Assembly (NCBI RefSeq): GCF_000429925.1
Contig: NZ_KE386985.1
Span: 347,739-411,738, forward strand
Reading direction: 5' to 3'
Source: Desulfatirhabdium butyrativorans DSM 18734
Lineage (GTDB): Bacteria; Desulfobacterota; Desulfobacteria; Desulfobacterales; Desulfatirhabdiaceae
Length of the DNA stretch: 64,000 nucleotides
Shown piece after piece: positions 50,611 to 59,789 of the stretch. The position numbers and the translations under genes were made by a program. The notes beneath the pieces are model-generated. The model saw only the letters and a program-made list of their open reading frames with translations. It was not told where the DNA came from and ran no database searches. Each line of letters opens with the position of its first letter. The first letter of the stretch is position 1.

Positions 50611-51843
50611 ATGGGATTTACGTATCTTGAGACGGAAATGGAACAAAAGGAAAATGACCAGAGCGCAGTCATCAAGGTGATCGGCGTCGGTGGCGCCGGA
50701 AAGAATGCCGTCAACACGATGATCGATTCCAACATCAAAGGCGTTTCTTTCATCGCCGCCAACACGGATGCCCAGGATCTGGCCCGCTGCAAGGCGCCGA
50801 TCAAGATTCAACTGGGTGAAAAGCTGCTCAACGGTTTGGGAGCGGGATCCGATCCCCAGCAGGGCAAGGAAGCGGCGCTCGAAAGCGAGGATATGCTGCG
50901 GAGCGTGCTGGAAGGGGCCAACATGGTCTTTATTGCATCGGGATTTGGTGGCGGGACGGGCACAGGCGCATCTCCCGTCATCGCCGAATTGTGCAAATCC
51001 ATGAACATCCTGACCGTTGCCGTTGTGACCAAGCCATTCCGTTTTGAGGGCAAACCCCGGGAAAAAAACGCCGATGAAGGCATCGAGCTGCTCCGGCAGC
51101 ATGCCGATGCCGTCATTGTGATCCCCAACAACAAGCTTCACAGTGTCGGCAGCAAGAACACACCGATGCTGCATATTTTCAAGAAGGCGGATGAGGTTCT
51201 TCTCAATTCGGTCAAGGGCATTACAGACCTCATTTATTCCCCGGGCTATGTCAACCTTGACTTTCAGGATGTTCGAAAGATCATGTCCAAGTCCGGCATG
51301 GCCCTGATGGGTATCGGCTCCGCCAGCGGCGAGAACCGGGCGATTCTGGCTGCAGAGCAGGCATTTTCCCATCCCCTGCTGGAGGATATCAGCATCGCTA
51401 GCGCCAAGGGCGTGCTGCTCAACATCACGAGTTCGGAAGACATCACCTATGAAGAGATGACTTCTGCAAGCGAGAGGATTTACAAGGAAATCGGTGAAAA
51501 CGATACGACGGAAATCATCTGGGGGCAGATCTTCGACAACACCCTCGAAAACGAGGTGCGGGTGACCCTGATCGCTACGGGCATCGGCCATTCGGAACGA
51601 CGTAACCTGAAGGTGCTGGCCGGCGGGAAAAAAGTTGCCCCCTACACGGGCGCCTATGACGACACCTATGGCGGCCGGGTGCGGCCGGCGCCGCCATTCG
51701 GAGATGACGAGTTTGAATTGCCGGAGCTCAAATGGGGCAACCCGGGGGGGGCTCCTGTCGATGTAAAGGAAGATCCGTCCGGCTTCGGTACTTCGATTAC
51801 CAATCTGGATATGCCTGCATATCTCCGCTCGAAAGGCAAGTAA
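50611..51843 (+). CDS. ftsZ: Cell division GTPase FtsZ
   Basis: 410 residues. An N-terminal tail of about 20 residues leads to VIKVIGVGGAGKNAVN, followed by the tubulin signature GGGTGTGASP (about 113-122) and the T7 region NLDFQDVRKIM. A short linker precedes the conserved C-terminal peptide LDMPAYLRSKGK that binds FtsA. It assembles the division ring. GGAGGG stands ten bases before ATG 50611; ATG 50638 is less well placed. It is the last core gene of the dcw cluster. Confidence 0.95.
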   Translation: MGFTYLETEMEQKENDQSAVIKVIGVGGAGKNAVNTMIDSNIKGVSFIAANTDAQDLARCKAPIKIQLGEKLLNGLGAGSDPQQGKEAALESEDMLRSVLEGANMVFIASGFGGGTGTGASPVIAELCKSMNILTVAVVTKPFRFEGKPREKNADEGIELLRQHADAVIVIPNNKLHSVGSKNTPMLHIFKKADEVLLNSVKGITDLIYSPGYVNLDFQDVRKIMSKSGMALMGIGSASGENRAILAAEQAFSHPLLEDISIASAKGVLLNITSSEDITYEEMTSASERIYKEIGENDTTEIIWGQIFDNTLENEVRVTLIATGIGHSERRNLKVLAGGKKVAPYTGAYDDTYGGRVRPAPPFGDDEFELPELKWGNPGGAPVDVKEDPSGFGTSITNLDMPAYLRSKGK

Positions 51844-51850
51844 GCAGGGG

Positions 51851-53593
51851 ATGTCGGGTCGTGATCGGCATTCCCTGAAAGGGGCCTCGATCCATCGCTG
51901 GCGGTTGCATCGGCACCATGTTGCGCTGCTCTATCCCAATCGCCATGCCGTCGGTATGAGCAATTTGGGTTTTCAGACGGTACGCCGGTTGTTCAACCAG
52001 ATACCGGAGTGGCTCTGCGAAATGGCTTTTTTGCCCGAACATCCGCATGATCCACTCCGGTCCTTCGAATCGGGGAGGCCCCTGCAGGATTTCGATCTGC
52101 TGGCTTTTTCCATCTCATTTGAAAACGATTACCTCCATGTGCCCGTCATGCTCCGGGCGGCCGGTCTGCCCGTTTTTTCGGAGAAGCGGGATGAGACGCA
52201 TCCGCTCGTTCTGGCGGGCGGTGTCGCCTGTAGCCTGAATCCAGAGCCCATCGCCGATTTCATCGATGTTTTCCTGCTGGGTGAAGTTGAAAATGCCCTC
52301 GGGCGCTGGGCGATGCTTTTCGAAAATCTTCAGGGGCGCCGGCGCTCCAGCGTGCTTCGGGAAATGGCCGTTGGTATCGATGCCGTCTATGTGCCCTCTC
52401 TGTATGAAATCGCCTATGCGGATGACGGAACAATCGGCTCCCGAACACCCGTTTCCCCCGATATTCCGGAAAAGGTACGCACGGCCGTGCTGCAGGATGT
52501 CGATGCATCTCCGACGACATCGGAATTTCCGGCAAGCCAGGGCGCTTTTGCGGATACGTTTCTCGTGGAAATCGGCAGGGGATGCCCGCATGGTTGCCGA
52601 TTCTGCAGTGCGGGGTTTTTATACAGGCCGCCGCGGTACAGAAGTTTCCCGGTGTTGATGGACAGCATTCGCAAGGGGGGGCGGCAGGGGGTGCGCGTCG
52701 GCCTGCTGGGGACAGCGGTTTCGGATCTGCCCGATTTGCTGCCGTTGTGCCTGGAAGCCCGCAGGGAAGGCATTGTCCTTTCCTTCAGCTCTCTTCGGGT
52801 GGATGCCATAACCGATGAATTGGCCGCCGTTCTTGCCGGGCAGGGTGTGAAAACCGCAACGCTGGCCCCGGAGGCGGGATCGGAGCGGATGCGCCGGGTC
52901 ATCAACAAGGGAATCACGGAAGCACAGATCTTCCAGGCGGCCCGAACACTGGTTCGGGCGGGCATTGCGAATCTCAAACTCTACTTCATGGTCGGTCTTC
53001 CAACGGAAACGACCGATGATGTCGAGGCCATCGTGGAGATGGTCCGGGCGATCAAGGTGGTTTTTCTGGAAGAAAGCCGAATCCATCGGAAAATCGGGAC
53101 CATTTCGGTGAGCCTCAATGCTTTTGTCCCCAAACCTGTCACGCCATTTCAGTGGGCGCCGATGGATGCAGCGAATGTGCTTCAGCAGAAAGTCCGGATC
53201 GTGCGAAAAGGCCTTGGATCCATCGCCAACGTGAACCTTTCCGTCGAGCCTGTCCGGGATTCCGTGATGCAGGGCTTCCTTTCCCGGGCGAACCGGAGGG
53301 CAGGCGTGCTGATCGAGCGGGCGGCCCGTCCGGGTGCGCAATGGAACGAGGTTGTCCGGCAATCCGGGATAAAACCCGATGTCGAAACCACACGGAAACG
53401 GGATTATTCCGAAGTCCTTCCCTGGGATTTCATCGATTCGCGGGTAAAACGAACGTTTTTATGGCGGGAGCATCTCCGGGCGCTTTCAGAGAAGCGAACA
53501 CCGCCATGCCCCAGCACTGCTTGCTCTGTATGCGGAGCCTGCGCAACCGTTATCGACAGGACCGGCCATGACAACGGAACACATCATTCTTGA
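51851..53593 (+). CDS. B12-binding-type radical SAM protein (TIGR03960-like)
   Basis: 580 residues. An N-terminal region without a cofactor motif contains LLYPNRHAVGMSNLGFQTVRRL (split) and a FSISFENDY segment, resembling the B12-binding-like start of this radical SAM group. The radical SAM motif GCPHGCRFC (Cys245, Cys249, Cys252) binds the 4Fe-4S cluster, with ATLAPEAGSERMRRVINKG typical of the family core. The C-terminus ends with a short cysteine group STACSVCGACATV. Its biochemical substrate is not known to me; related proteins are found beside ribosome or RNA genes. It is 7 bp after ftsZ and overlaps pyrR by 26 bases. Confidence 0.8.
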   Translation: MSGRDRHSLKGASIHRWRLHRHHVALLYPNRHAVGMSNLGFQTVRRLFNQIPEWLCEMAFLPEHPHDPLRSFESGRPLQDFDLLAFSISFENDYLHVPVMLRAAGLPVFSEKRDETHPLVLAGGVACSLNPEPIADFIDVFLLGEVENALGRWAMLFENLQGRRRSSVLREMAVGIDAVYVPSLYEIAYADDGTIGSRTPVSPDIPEKVRTAVLQDVDASPTTSEFPASQGAFADTFLVEIGRGCPHGCRFCSAGFLYRPPRYRSFPVLMDSIRKGGRQGVRVGLLGTAVSDLPDLLPLCLEARREGIVLSFSSLRVDAITDELAAVLAGQGVKTATLAPEAGSERMRRVINKGITEAQIFQAARTLVRAGIANLKLYFMVGLPTETTDDVEAIVEMVRAIKVVFLEESRIHRKIGTISVSLNAFVPKPVTPFQWAPMDAANVLQQKVRIVRKGLGSIANVNLSVEPVRDSVMQGFLSRANRRAGVLIERAARPGAQWNEVVRQSGIKPDVETTRKRDYSEVLPWDFIDSRVKRTFLWREHLRALSEKRTPPCPSTACSVCGACATVIDRTGHDNGTHHS

Positions 53594-54113
53594 CGCATCG
53601 GACATCGATCGCATGCTGACGCGCATGACCCATGAAATTCTGGAAATTCACAAGGGAGCCGAGGGGGTGGCTCTGGTCGGCATTCAGACACGGGGGGTGA
53701 TCATGGCCCAGCGGCTGCAAAAGAAAGTGTCCGATGTGGAGGGGGTCGACATCCCCGTGGGTATTCTCGATATTACCCTGTATCGGGACGACTGGACGCG
53801 GGTGGCCAAACATCCCGTGCTTCAGGCAACGGAAATCCCGTTTTCCATCGATGGGATGCAGGTCATTCTGGTGGATGATGTGCTCTTTACGGGCCGGACG
53901 ACCCGGGCGGCAATGGATGCCCTGATCGATTTCGGCAGACCGGACCGAATCGAGCTGGCCGTCCTGATTGATCGGGGCCATCGGGAACTGCCCATCCAGG
54001 CGAATTTTGTGGGAAAGGCGATTGCAACGCGCCGATCGGAAACCGTAAACGTGATGTTCGTCGAAAAGGACGGCGCCGATCAGGTGGTTCTTCAGTTGAT
54101 GAGTGAGGCATAG
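53568..54113 (+). CDS. pyrR: Bifunctional PyrR regulator/uracil phosphoribosyltransferase
   Basis: 181 residues with the phosphoribosyltransferase fold. GIQTRGVIMAQRL (about 39-51), DITLYRDDW (about 67-75) and the PRPP-binding loop VILVDDVLFTGRTTRAAMDAL (split, about 101-121) are PyrR-specific. In many bacteria PyrR senses UMP and controls pyrimidine genes by binding RNA, but no pyr gene or anti-antiterminator is visible here. It overlaps the radical SAM gene by 26 bases, so it is likely translated from the same message. Confidence 0.92.
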   Translation: MTTEHIILDASDIDRMLTRMTHEILEIHKGAEGVALVGIQTRGVIMAQRLQKKVSDVEGVDIPVGILDITLYRDDWTRVAKHPVLQATEIPFSIDGMQVILVDDVLFTGRTTRAAMDALIDFGRPDRIELAVLIDRGHRELPIQANFVGKAIATRRSETVNVMFVEKDGADQVVLQLMSEA

Positions 54114-54422
54114 GCGGCGCCTGCGGGCAGCGGGCGGTCGGCAGTCGGCAGTGTTCCGTCACCTCGGCGAAATCCAGCCTTTGGCATCAGGGGGCCATCA
54201 TCTGTTGAGAAAACCGGGTTCCTTCCGCCAAAGCCGGAATGTCGCTGGGGCGAGTTTAGAAGAAATAGGATCCATCCGCTTTTCTTCTGACTTCTGACTC
54301 CTGACTTCCGCCGGAATCACCCGATTGGCTCGGGGCAGCGGTTGCCTGCCCGCAGGCGCCGTGCTGCTCCAAATAGAGGATTTTTGTTCAGGCGCCAAGG
54401 TGAGAGAGAAGGAGAGACAAAC
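54114..54422. other. Repeat-filled gap before the moaB/mogA gene
   Basis: Holds GGCGGT/CGGCAGT heptamers (54126-54151), TGACTTC heptamer remnants (about 54285-54308) with their usual lead-in, and the right half of an inverted-repeat element (54341-54396). A strong ribosome-binding site (AAGGAG) for the next gene follows at the end. No gene is supported. Confidence 0.75.
54341..54396. repeat. Inverted-repeat element, right half only (copy 5)
   Basis: GCCTGCCCGCAGGCGCC, then GCTGCTCCAAATAGAGG, then TTTTTGTTCAGGCGCC matches the right portion of copies 1-4. The left arm is missing, so this copy is truncated. Confidence 0.75.
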
Positions 54423-54929
54423 GTGGGCACAACGGATCACCGGAAAGATGCACCCGATTGCGTGACGATGGCCGTCATCAGTGTTTCATCGACCAGGAGC
54501 CTTGCGGAAGACAAGAGTGGCAACTGGATCTGCAGGCGAGCCGGGAAGGAAGGGCACCGGATTGTTGCCCACGAAATGGTTCCGGACGATGCGGAAGCCA
54601 TTGGCTCTTGCGTTACGGGTATCCTGGAAAAGTTGCAGCCGGATGCCGTGCTGATTACGGGAGGCACTGGTATCAGCGAAAAAGATGTGACGATCGAGGC
54701 GATCCGCCCCTTGTTCCGAAAGGAATTGAGCGCATTTGGCGCGCTGTTTGCCCTGCTGAGCTTCGAGGAAATCGATGCCGCCGCCATGCTTTCCAGGGCA
54801 GCGGCAGGAATTGTCCAGACGAGCGCCGTCTTTTGCATGCCCGGCAGTCTGAACGCATGCAAAACGGCCTGCGAGAAACTGATTTTCCCGGAAATCGGTC
54901 ATCTCGTCCGTCATCTGCGCAAAGGTTGA
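54423..54929 (+). CDS. MoaB/MogA-family molybdopterin protein
   Basis: 168 residues. VISVSSTRSLAEDKSGNWIC starts the MPT-binding fold, and ITGGTGISEKDVTIEAI (about 80-96) and FCMPGSLNACKTACEKLI (about 139-156) are the TGGTGxxxRDxT and PGS motifs of MoaB/MogA/Cnx1G. These proteins adenylylate molybdopterin before metal insertion. GTG 54423 is chosen because AAGGAG lies eight bases upstream. An in-frame upstream frame through the repeat has no support. With the mobA-like gene elsewhere in the window it points to molybdenum or tungsten enzymes in this organism. Confidence 0.88.
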   Translation: MGTTDHRKDAPDCVTMAVISVSSTRSLAEDKSGNWICRRAGKEGHRIVAHEMVPDDAEAIGSCVTGILEKLQPDAVLITGGTGISEKDVTIEAIRPLFRKELSAFGALFALLSFEEIDAAAMLSRAAAGIVQTSAVFCMPGSLNACKTACEKLIFPEIGHLVRHLRKG

Positions 54930-55032
54930 GACCGCCGTTCTTGCCGTGGCATGGGGCGGTTCCGCATTCCATGCCGCACCTCATTTTCCCCGCGTTGGAA
55001 AGTCTGGCGCCGGGTCAGCTTCCCAACTCCCG

Positions 55033-55557
55033 CTACGATGCATCGAGGATGCGCATCTTCATGTGTTCGTCTGCCGCATCGCGGTAATTGCCGACGGGAT
55101 CGGCGATTTTCGGGACCGGATGGGGTGGTAAGGCTTTGCGCACCGTGGCGGGGGAACCGGCTACCAGGTGGTAGGGCCCCACCGCCTGGTGTTCCAGCAG
55201 CAGCGATCCGGCCGCTACGATGGTGCCGGTCTGGACATGTGTCTCGTTGAGCAGGATGGTTCCCATTCCGATCAGGCAGTCGTCATCGATGCGGCAGGCG
55301 TGGATGATGGCGTTGTGGCCGATGGTTACCCTGCTGCCGATGTGTGTCGGTTTCCCGTAATCGGTATGAACGGTGCAATTGTCCTGAATGTTGCTGTCTT
55401 CTCCGATCTCGATGGGCGCCATATCGCCCCGCAAAACGGCGCCGTACCAGATGCTCGATCCGTTGCCGATGGTCACGTCTCCTACGACTACGGCAGTCGG
55501 TGCAATGAAAACATGGTTGCCGATCTTGGGTTTCTTTTCCCCCAGTGCGATGATCAT
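55033..55557 (-). CDS. Gamma-carbonic-anhydrase-like left-handed beta-helix protein
   Basis: 174 residues with hexapeptide repeats: VFIAPTAVVVGDVTIGNGSSIWYGAVLRGD, then INIQ-like and VTIGHNAIIHACRIDDDCLIGMG, all with the I/V-x-x-x-x-x spacing of a left-handed beta helix (motifs split over 15-110). Conserved His in YGKPTHIG and GHNAIIHAC correspond to the zinc-ligand positions of CamH/YrdA/PaaY. Catalytic activity varies within this group, so only the fold and family are claimed. ATG 55557. Its 3' end faces the moaB/mogA gene, 103 bp apart. Confidence 0.88.
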   Translation of the reverse strand: MIIALGEKKPKIGNHVFIAPTAVVVGDVTIGNGSSIWYGAVLRGDMAPIEIGEDSNIQDNCTVHTDYGKPTHIGSRVTIGHNAIIHACRIDDDCLIGMGTILLNETHVQTGTIVAAGSLLLEHQAVGPYHLVAGSPATVRKALPPHPVPKIADPVGNYRDAADEHMKMRILDAS

Positions 55558-55628
55558 GCTAATCGGGTCCTCCTTTAAGTAAAACGATCCTTCCCTTATT
55601 TCGGGTGTGATGAAAATGCGTTGTATTT

Positions 55629-56363
55629 TCAGTGCCCCGCATCGTTTTGAATGAATCTTCCCGGATCGTCCCCCATCTGCCTCTGATCGCCTGGCGGTCT
55701 GGGTGGTGCTGGATGCTGTCTGGTGTTCCCGTGCGGCGGAGCGGGAGGAGGAGAAGGCTGCTTGTAATCCCGTTGTCCCGGAGGAAAAGAAGGCTGCCTG
55801 TGGTCTCCGCGCGGCGGACCTGGTGGCGGTGGCGGCTGCCTGCGATCCACTTGTGGGGGTCTGGGGGGTGGTTGTGGCTGTCTGTAGTCCCGATCAGGCC
55901 TGGGGCGCATGTCCGGATGGCGCTCCGGGTGAATCCCCCGGTACTCATGGTCGCGGTAATAACGAATCTCTTCCGGTTTATGTTTGCGCAATACCGGAGG
56001 AAGCCTTCCGTGGGGAATGGCATTCCATGGCCCGTTGTAGCTGGGGGCGCTGTACCAGTAATTGCCCTGATACAGGTAATACCTGCCGGACATAAAAACA
56101 ATGTCATAAGGAACATCGACGCCGACATAGAACCCGAGACCCGGCGGCATGATGAACGCGGGGGCCTGCTGAAAGACGACCTGCGGGGGTGGCGGTGGTG
56201 GCGTTGGGGGTGGTGGCATGACAGGCGGCGGAGGCGGCGCAGGCGCAACGACAACGGGTGGGCCGCCAACGTTGATGTGAACATCGAAGCCGACATTGGA
56301 AGCAGCGAAAGCGGAAGATGCCGCCATCGCGCCCAGGCATAGGATTGCCAGAAAATTTCTCAT
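55629..56363 (-). CDS. Secreted proline-rich protein of unknown function
   Basis: 244 residues. A clear signal peptide (MRNFLAILCLGAMAASSAFA, cleavage AFA-AS). The mature part has a short variable segment, a Pro run (about 43-60), a compact aromatic domain (GLGFYVGVDVPYDIVFMSGR, then YYLYQGNYWYSAPSYNGPW, about 75-115) and a long Pro/Arg/Gln tail (about 140-240) of loosely repeated RQPPPPP/DHRQP units. I do not recognise the family, though the Tyr/Trp pattern resembles small outer-membrane or periplasmic proteins with YxW repeats. The tail's codons are in the same GC-rich style as neighbours, so a real protein is likely. Confidence 0.75.
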   Translation of the reverse strand: MRNFLAILCLGAMAASSAFAASNVGFDVHINVGGPPVVVAPAPPPPPVMPPPPTPPPPPPQVVFQQAPAFIMPPGLGFYVGVDVPYDIVFMSGRYYLYQGNYWYSAPSYNGPWNAIPHGRLPPVLRKHKPEEIRYYRDHEYRGIHPERHPDMRPRPDRDYRQPQPPPRPPQVDRRQPPPPPGPPRGDHRQPSFPPGQRDYKQPSPPPAPPHGNTRQHPAPPRPPGDQRQMGDDPGRFIQNDAGH

Positions 56364-56493
56364 GATTCTGCTTCCTCCGGATCGTTTCTCTCCATCGTTT
56401 GCATTATCTTAACCGTTTACCCTATCGTTGTCGCAATCGCATCCGTTTCATCCACCGAAAATCGGCAGATCATCGACCTCGTTGATTTCTTCA

Positions 56494-57510
56494 TCAGAAA
56501 GCCCGCTCATACGGTTTGGGCCAGGGAAGGCTCACACCATGCTTTTTGGCTTCAAGCAGCGGAAAAAACGGATTGCGGAGCAGTTCACGGCCGAGCGCGA
56601 CCAAATCCGCCCGGTTGTTGCCGATGGTTTCCTCGATCATCTCCAGTGTGGTGATCAGCCCCACCGCAATGGTGGGTATCATACATGCTTTGCGGATGAT
56701 TTCGGCAAAAGGGATCTGATAGCCGGGAAAGCTGTGGGGCATGACAGGCGTGACGCCGCCGGAGCTGACGTGGATGAGATCCACTTCCGCCTTGATCGTT
56801 TCGATGATCTGGATCATTTGATCGACGGTCATGCCACCCGGCACGTAATCGTGGGCCGATACCCGAAGGAACAGGGGTTTTTCGGTCGGCCACCGGGTGC
56901 GAACGACCCTGACGACCTCCTGCAGAAAGCGGGAGCGGCCTTCGAGATCGATGCCGTATGTGTCTTCCCGCTGATTGCTTACGGGTGAAAGGAACTGGTT
57001 GATCAGATATCCGTGGGCGCCATGAATTTCCACCACATCGAAACCGGCTTCCAATGCCCGCCCGGCGGCTGCGGCAAAAGCGTGTGTCACGGATGCAATG
57101 TCATCAAGGCTCATTTCCGCCGGGTTCCGATATGATTCATCCGGGCTGAAAATGATGGCGCTGGGTGCATATATCTTCTCAACGCTTGCGACACACTTGC
57201 GTCCGGCGTGATTCAACTGGATACCGATTTTGGCCCCGAACCGGTGAACCTGATCGACAAGGCGGGCGAAGGCGGGTATCTGTTCATCCTTCCATAATCC
57301 GAGGCAGTTGTCGGATATTCTTCCCTCCGGAAGGATGCCGGTTGCCTCTACAATGATGAGGCCCGCTCCGCCCAGTGCGCGCGCACCGTAGTGCAACAGG
57401 TGAAAGTCGGTCGGAATGGCATCGGTGGCGCTGTACATGCACATGGGCGGCATGACAATGCGGTTCTTGAGCGCCAGATCCTTTATTTGAAACGGTTCGT
57501 ATGTTTTCAT
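56494..57510 (-). CDS. NADH:flavin oxidoreductase, old yellow enzyme family (YqjM-like)
   Basis: 338 residues, FMN-binding TIM barrel. Landmarks are LKNRIVMPPMCMYSAT (about 15-30), IQLNHAGRKC (about 100), GFDVVEIHGAHGYLINQFLSP (split, about 165-185) carrying the HGAHGYL motif, and SNQREDTYG. The C-terminal GRELLRNPFF is also typical. The Cys26-Tyr28 pair (MCMYSA) is like YqjM thermophilic-type ene reductases. It would reduce activated double bonds with NAD(P)H. ATG 57510 follows GGAGCAGAGG; an upstream in-frame extension is not needed. Confidence 0.9.
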   Translation of the reverse strand: MKTYEPFQIKDLALKNRIVMPPMCMYSATDAIPTDFHLLHYGARALGGAGLIIVEATGILPEGRISDNCLGLWKDEQIPAFARLVDQVHRFGAKIGIQLNHAGRKCVASVEKIYAPSAIIFSPDESYRNPAEMSLDDIASVTHAFAAAAGRALEAGFDVVEIHGAHGYLINQFLSPVSNQREDTYGIDLEGRSRFLQEVVRVVRTRWPTEKPLFLRVSAHDYVPGGMTVDQMIQIIETIKAEVDLIHVSSGGVTPVMPHSFPGYQIPFAEIIRKACMIPTIAVGLITTLEMIEETIGNNRADLVALGRELLRNPFFPLLEAKKHGVSLPWPKPYERAF

Positions 57511-57962
57511 CCTCTGCTCCGGCATTTTGCACCAACGAAACGATGACTTCATGTGGCTGTTTTCAAGGCCATTGAAACCATTATCCCAACCCTCCCGTAA
57601 ATATGCAATATGAGATCAAGGGTATTCTCAACGTATCGTGAAATTCCAAGGCCAGGGAAAAGGGGTGGATGGGAACGGTTGGATAACGGAAAAGGCTTTT
57701 CCGATTTCGATTACCGGGGGCGGCGATCCCGCCATGGATGCTTGTTGTGACAAAATGCCCTTGACAGCGTTCAAAGCACCTGTTAGCCAAGGATCGGCAA
57801 TTCGTTGACATCTTGATGGGTTATCCGGCCAGTGCTTTTGATCCAACCCTGGCTCTCATGCGAAATGGAAACATGTCCAGTGGATAGCGGACGGCAATGC
57901 AATTCGGTTTCTTCAAAAGACCTCCTGGGGGAGCGGTTTGGGAAACGCTTTTGTGAAGTGCG
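57511..57962. other. Intergenic region before tamA, nothing certain
   Basis: Roughly 450 bases between divergent genes. I see a CGGAAAAG/CTTTTCCG inverted pair (57687-57703) without a clear poly-U tail and TTGACA words near 57760 and 57804 without good -10 partners. None of the dispersed repeats is present. Short frames here look like chance. Confidence 0.5.
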
Positions 57963-59789
57963 ATGATAGATTGCATGCGTACAGATCCAATCATCATGAA
58001 ACTCGCTGTTTTCATCATGCTTCTTTGCACCTTCCCGAATCACGGTTGGACGCTGGAGACGATCGGGGCTGCGGACGAAGAAGCCGTCATGAGCGAATCT
58101 GTCCGAAAACAACAGCCATCCCCTCGCTATCTGCTGGACATCCGTGCGCCCGATGATGTGGCGCCAATGCTGAAACAGTACCTCGATGTCTCCCGCTGGT
58201 CGGCGTTTGCCGATCTGAGCCCCGAGCAGTTGCGCGGGCTTGCCGGGAATATTCCCCAACAGGCGCGGGAACTGCTTTCGGCGCAGGGCTATTTTTCCTC
58301 CGAAATACAGGTCAGCCTCGATGACGGGGCCCAGCCGCCAAAGATCACCGTCCTGGTTCAGCCGGGCTTGCCCGTGCGGGTCAGCCGCGTCGATCTGAGC
58401 GTCCGGGGGCCTGATGGGGCGCCCGAGGCCGAACTTTCCGCCGAATTGCTCAAATCCTGGCCGCTTGGGCCGGGGGCCGTGTTTTCCAGCGGCGCCTGGG
58501 AAAGCGCCAAGGACAATGCGCTTCTGGCGCTCCTGATCAAACGCTATCCGGCAGCCCGAATCCGCCACAGCGAGGCCCGGGTCGATCCTGGACAATACAG
58601 CGCCGCCCTGACGCTGGCCCTCGATACCGGTCTGGCTTACAGCTTCGGTCCCGTTCGCATCGAAGGGCTGGAACGGTATCCGGAGAAGGTCGTGCTCTCT
58701 CAGGCGCCGATGCATCCCGGCGATCCCTATGATCAGGGCCTGGTTCTCGAATACCAGAAGCGGCTGCAGAACAGCCAGTATTTCCGCTCGGCCTACGTCG
58801 CCGCGCCGCTGGCGGACGCCCAGGAAACGGTATTGCCCGTTCGGGTGAAGGTGGCCGAGCAGCCCGCCCAGAAAATCGGTCTGGGGTTGGGATACAGCAG
58901 CAACACGGGCAACCGGGGGCAGATCGATTATGAACATATCAATCTGTTTGGCCGGGCCTGGCGTCTGAGTGCTGCGGCCAAAATGGAAAGCCTGCAGCAA
59001 TCCATTTCAACGGGGCTGACCTTTCCGAGAACGGCAGAAGGGTTTCACTACGGCATCAGCGCTGAATTGAAGGAAAGCGATATTCAGGGGCTGACGACCA
59101 GAAGTCAGATGATTGGCGGCCAGCGCCAGCGCCTCGATGGGGATATCGAAATCGTGACTGCGGTATCGTTCATCAACGAGCGGCTGGACGTGGCCGGCAG
59201 CGGCAGCTCGGGCAGCATGGCGCTGGTTCCCAATGTATCCTGGACGCTGCGCCGCCTGGACGATCCGATAGCGCCGACCCGGGGCAGCCTGCTCAATGTG
59301 AGCGCAGGGGTTGCGGCAAGGGCGCTGCTCTCCGATCAAGACTTCATTCGCGCGCGCATCCAGGGTAGGCACTACATTCCGCTTGGCGCCGACAACCAGT
59401 TGGTGTTGCGGGCCGATGTAGGCAGCGTGCTCAGCGCTTCGGCGGAGGGCATTCCCCAGGAGGAGCTCTTTCGGACTGGGGGCATCGGTTCGGTGCGCGG
59501 CTATGCCTATCAGAGCCTCGGGGTGTCGCAGGGGGATGCCATTGTCGGCGCCCGGAACCTCGTGGTCGGCAGCATCGAGTTGGCGCACTGGTTCACCCCC
59601 AAATGGGGCGGTGCCGTGTTTTACGATCGGGGAGGCGCGGCGGATTCCTTCGCGGAATTGCACACCGTTTCCGGTTATGGGATCGGCGCCCGCTGGCGGA
59701 GCCCGGCCGGGGTCATCAGCGTCGATCTGGCCTATGGCGAGGCCGCAGAGGCCTTGCGGCTGCAGTTGAATGCGGGGGTCAATTTCTGA
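57963..59789 (+). CDS. tamA: Outer-membrane translocation and assembly protein TamA (Omp85 family)
   Basis: 608 residues. A signal-like segment MKLAVFIMLLCTFPNHGW begins at the third Met (57996). POTRA-type domains occupy about 60-320 (for example YSFGPVRIEGLERYPEKVV), and a 16-strand-like C-terminal barrel follows with VGLGLGYSS-type and RTGGIGSVRGYAYQSLG, the latter the Omp85 loop-6 VRGY motif (about 505-520). It ends in LNAGVNF, a C-terminal aromatic beta-signal. It pairs with TamB, whose ATG overlaps its stop (TGATG), so the two are made together. I list the longest ATG, 57963; 57996 may be the true start. Confidence 0.9.
   Translation: MIDCMRTDPIIMKLAVFIMLLCTFPNHGWTLETIGAADEEAVMSESVRKQQPSPRYLLDIRAPDDVAPMLKQYLDVSRWSAFADLSPEQLRGLAGNIPQQARELLSAQGYFSSEIQVSLDDGAQPPKITVLVQPGLPVRVSRVDLSVRGPDGAPEAELSAELLKSWPLGPGAVFSSGAWESAKDNALLALLIKRYPAARIRHSEARVDPGQYSAALTLALDTGLAYSFGPVRIEGLERYPEKVVLSQAPMHPGDPYDQGLVLEYQKRLQNSQYFRSAYVAAPLADAQETVLPVRVKVAEQPAQKIGLGLGYSSNTGNRGQIDYEHINLFGRAWRLSAAAKMESLQQSISTGLTFPRTAEGFHYGISAELKESDIQGLTTRSQMIGGQRQRLDGDIEIVTAVSFINERLDVAGSGSSGSMALVPNVSWTLRRLDDPIAPTRGSLLNVSAGVAARALLSDQDFIRARIQGRHYIPLGADNQLVLRADVGSVLSASAEGIPQEELFRTGGIGSVRGYAYQSLGVSQGDAIVGARNLVVGSIELAHWFTPKWGGAVFYDRGGAADSFAELHTVSGYGIGARWRSPAGVISVDLAYGEAAEALRLQLNAGVNF

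Noticed and set aside
57581-57846. Short minus-strand frames between the old yellow enzyme gene and tamA
   Set aside because: No ribosome-binding site, low-complexity codon use and no recognisable motif.
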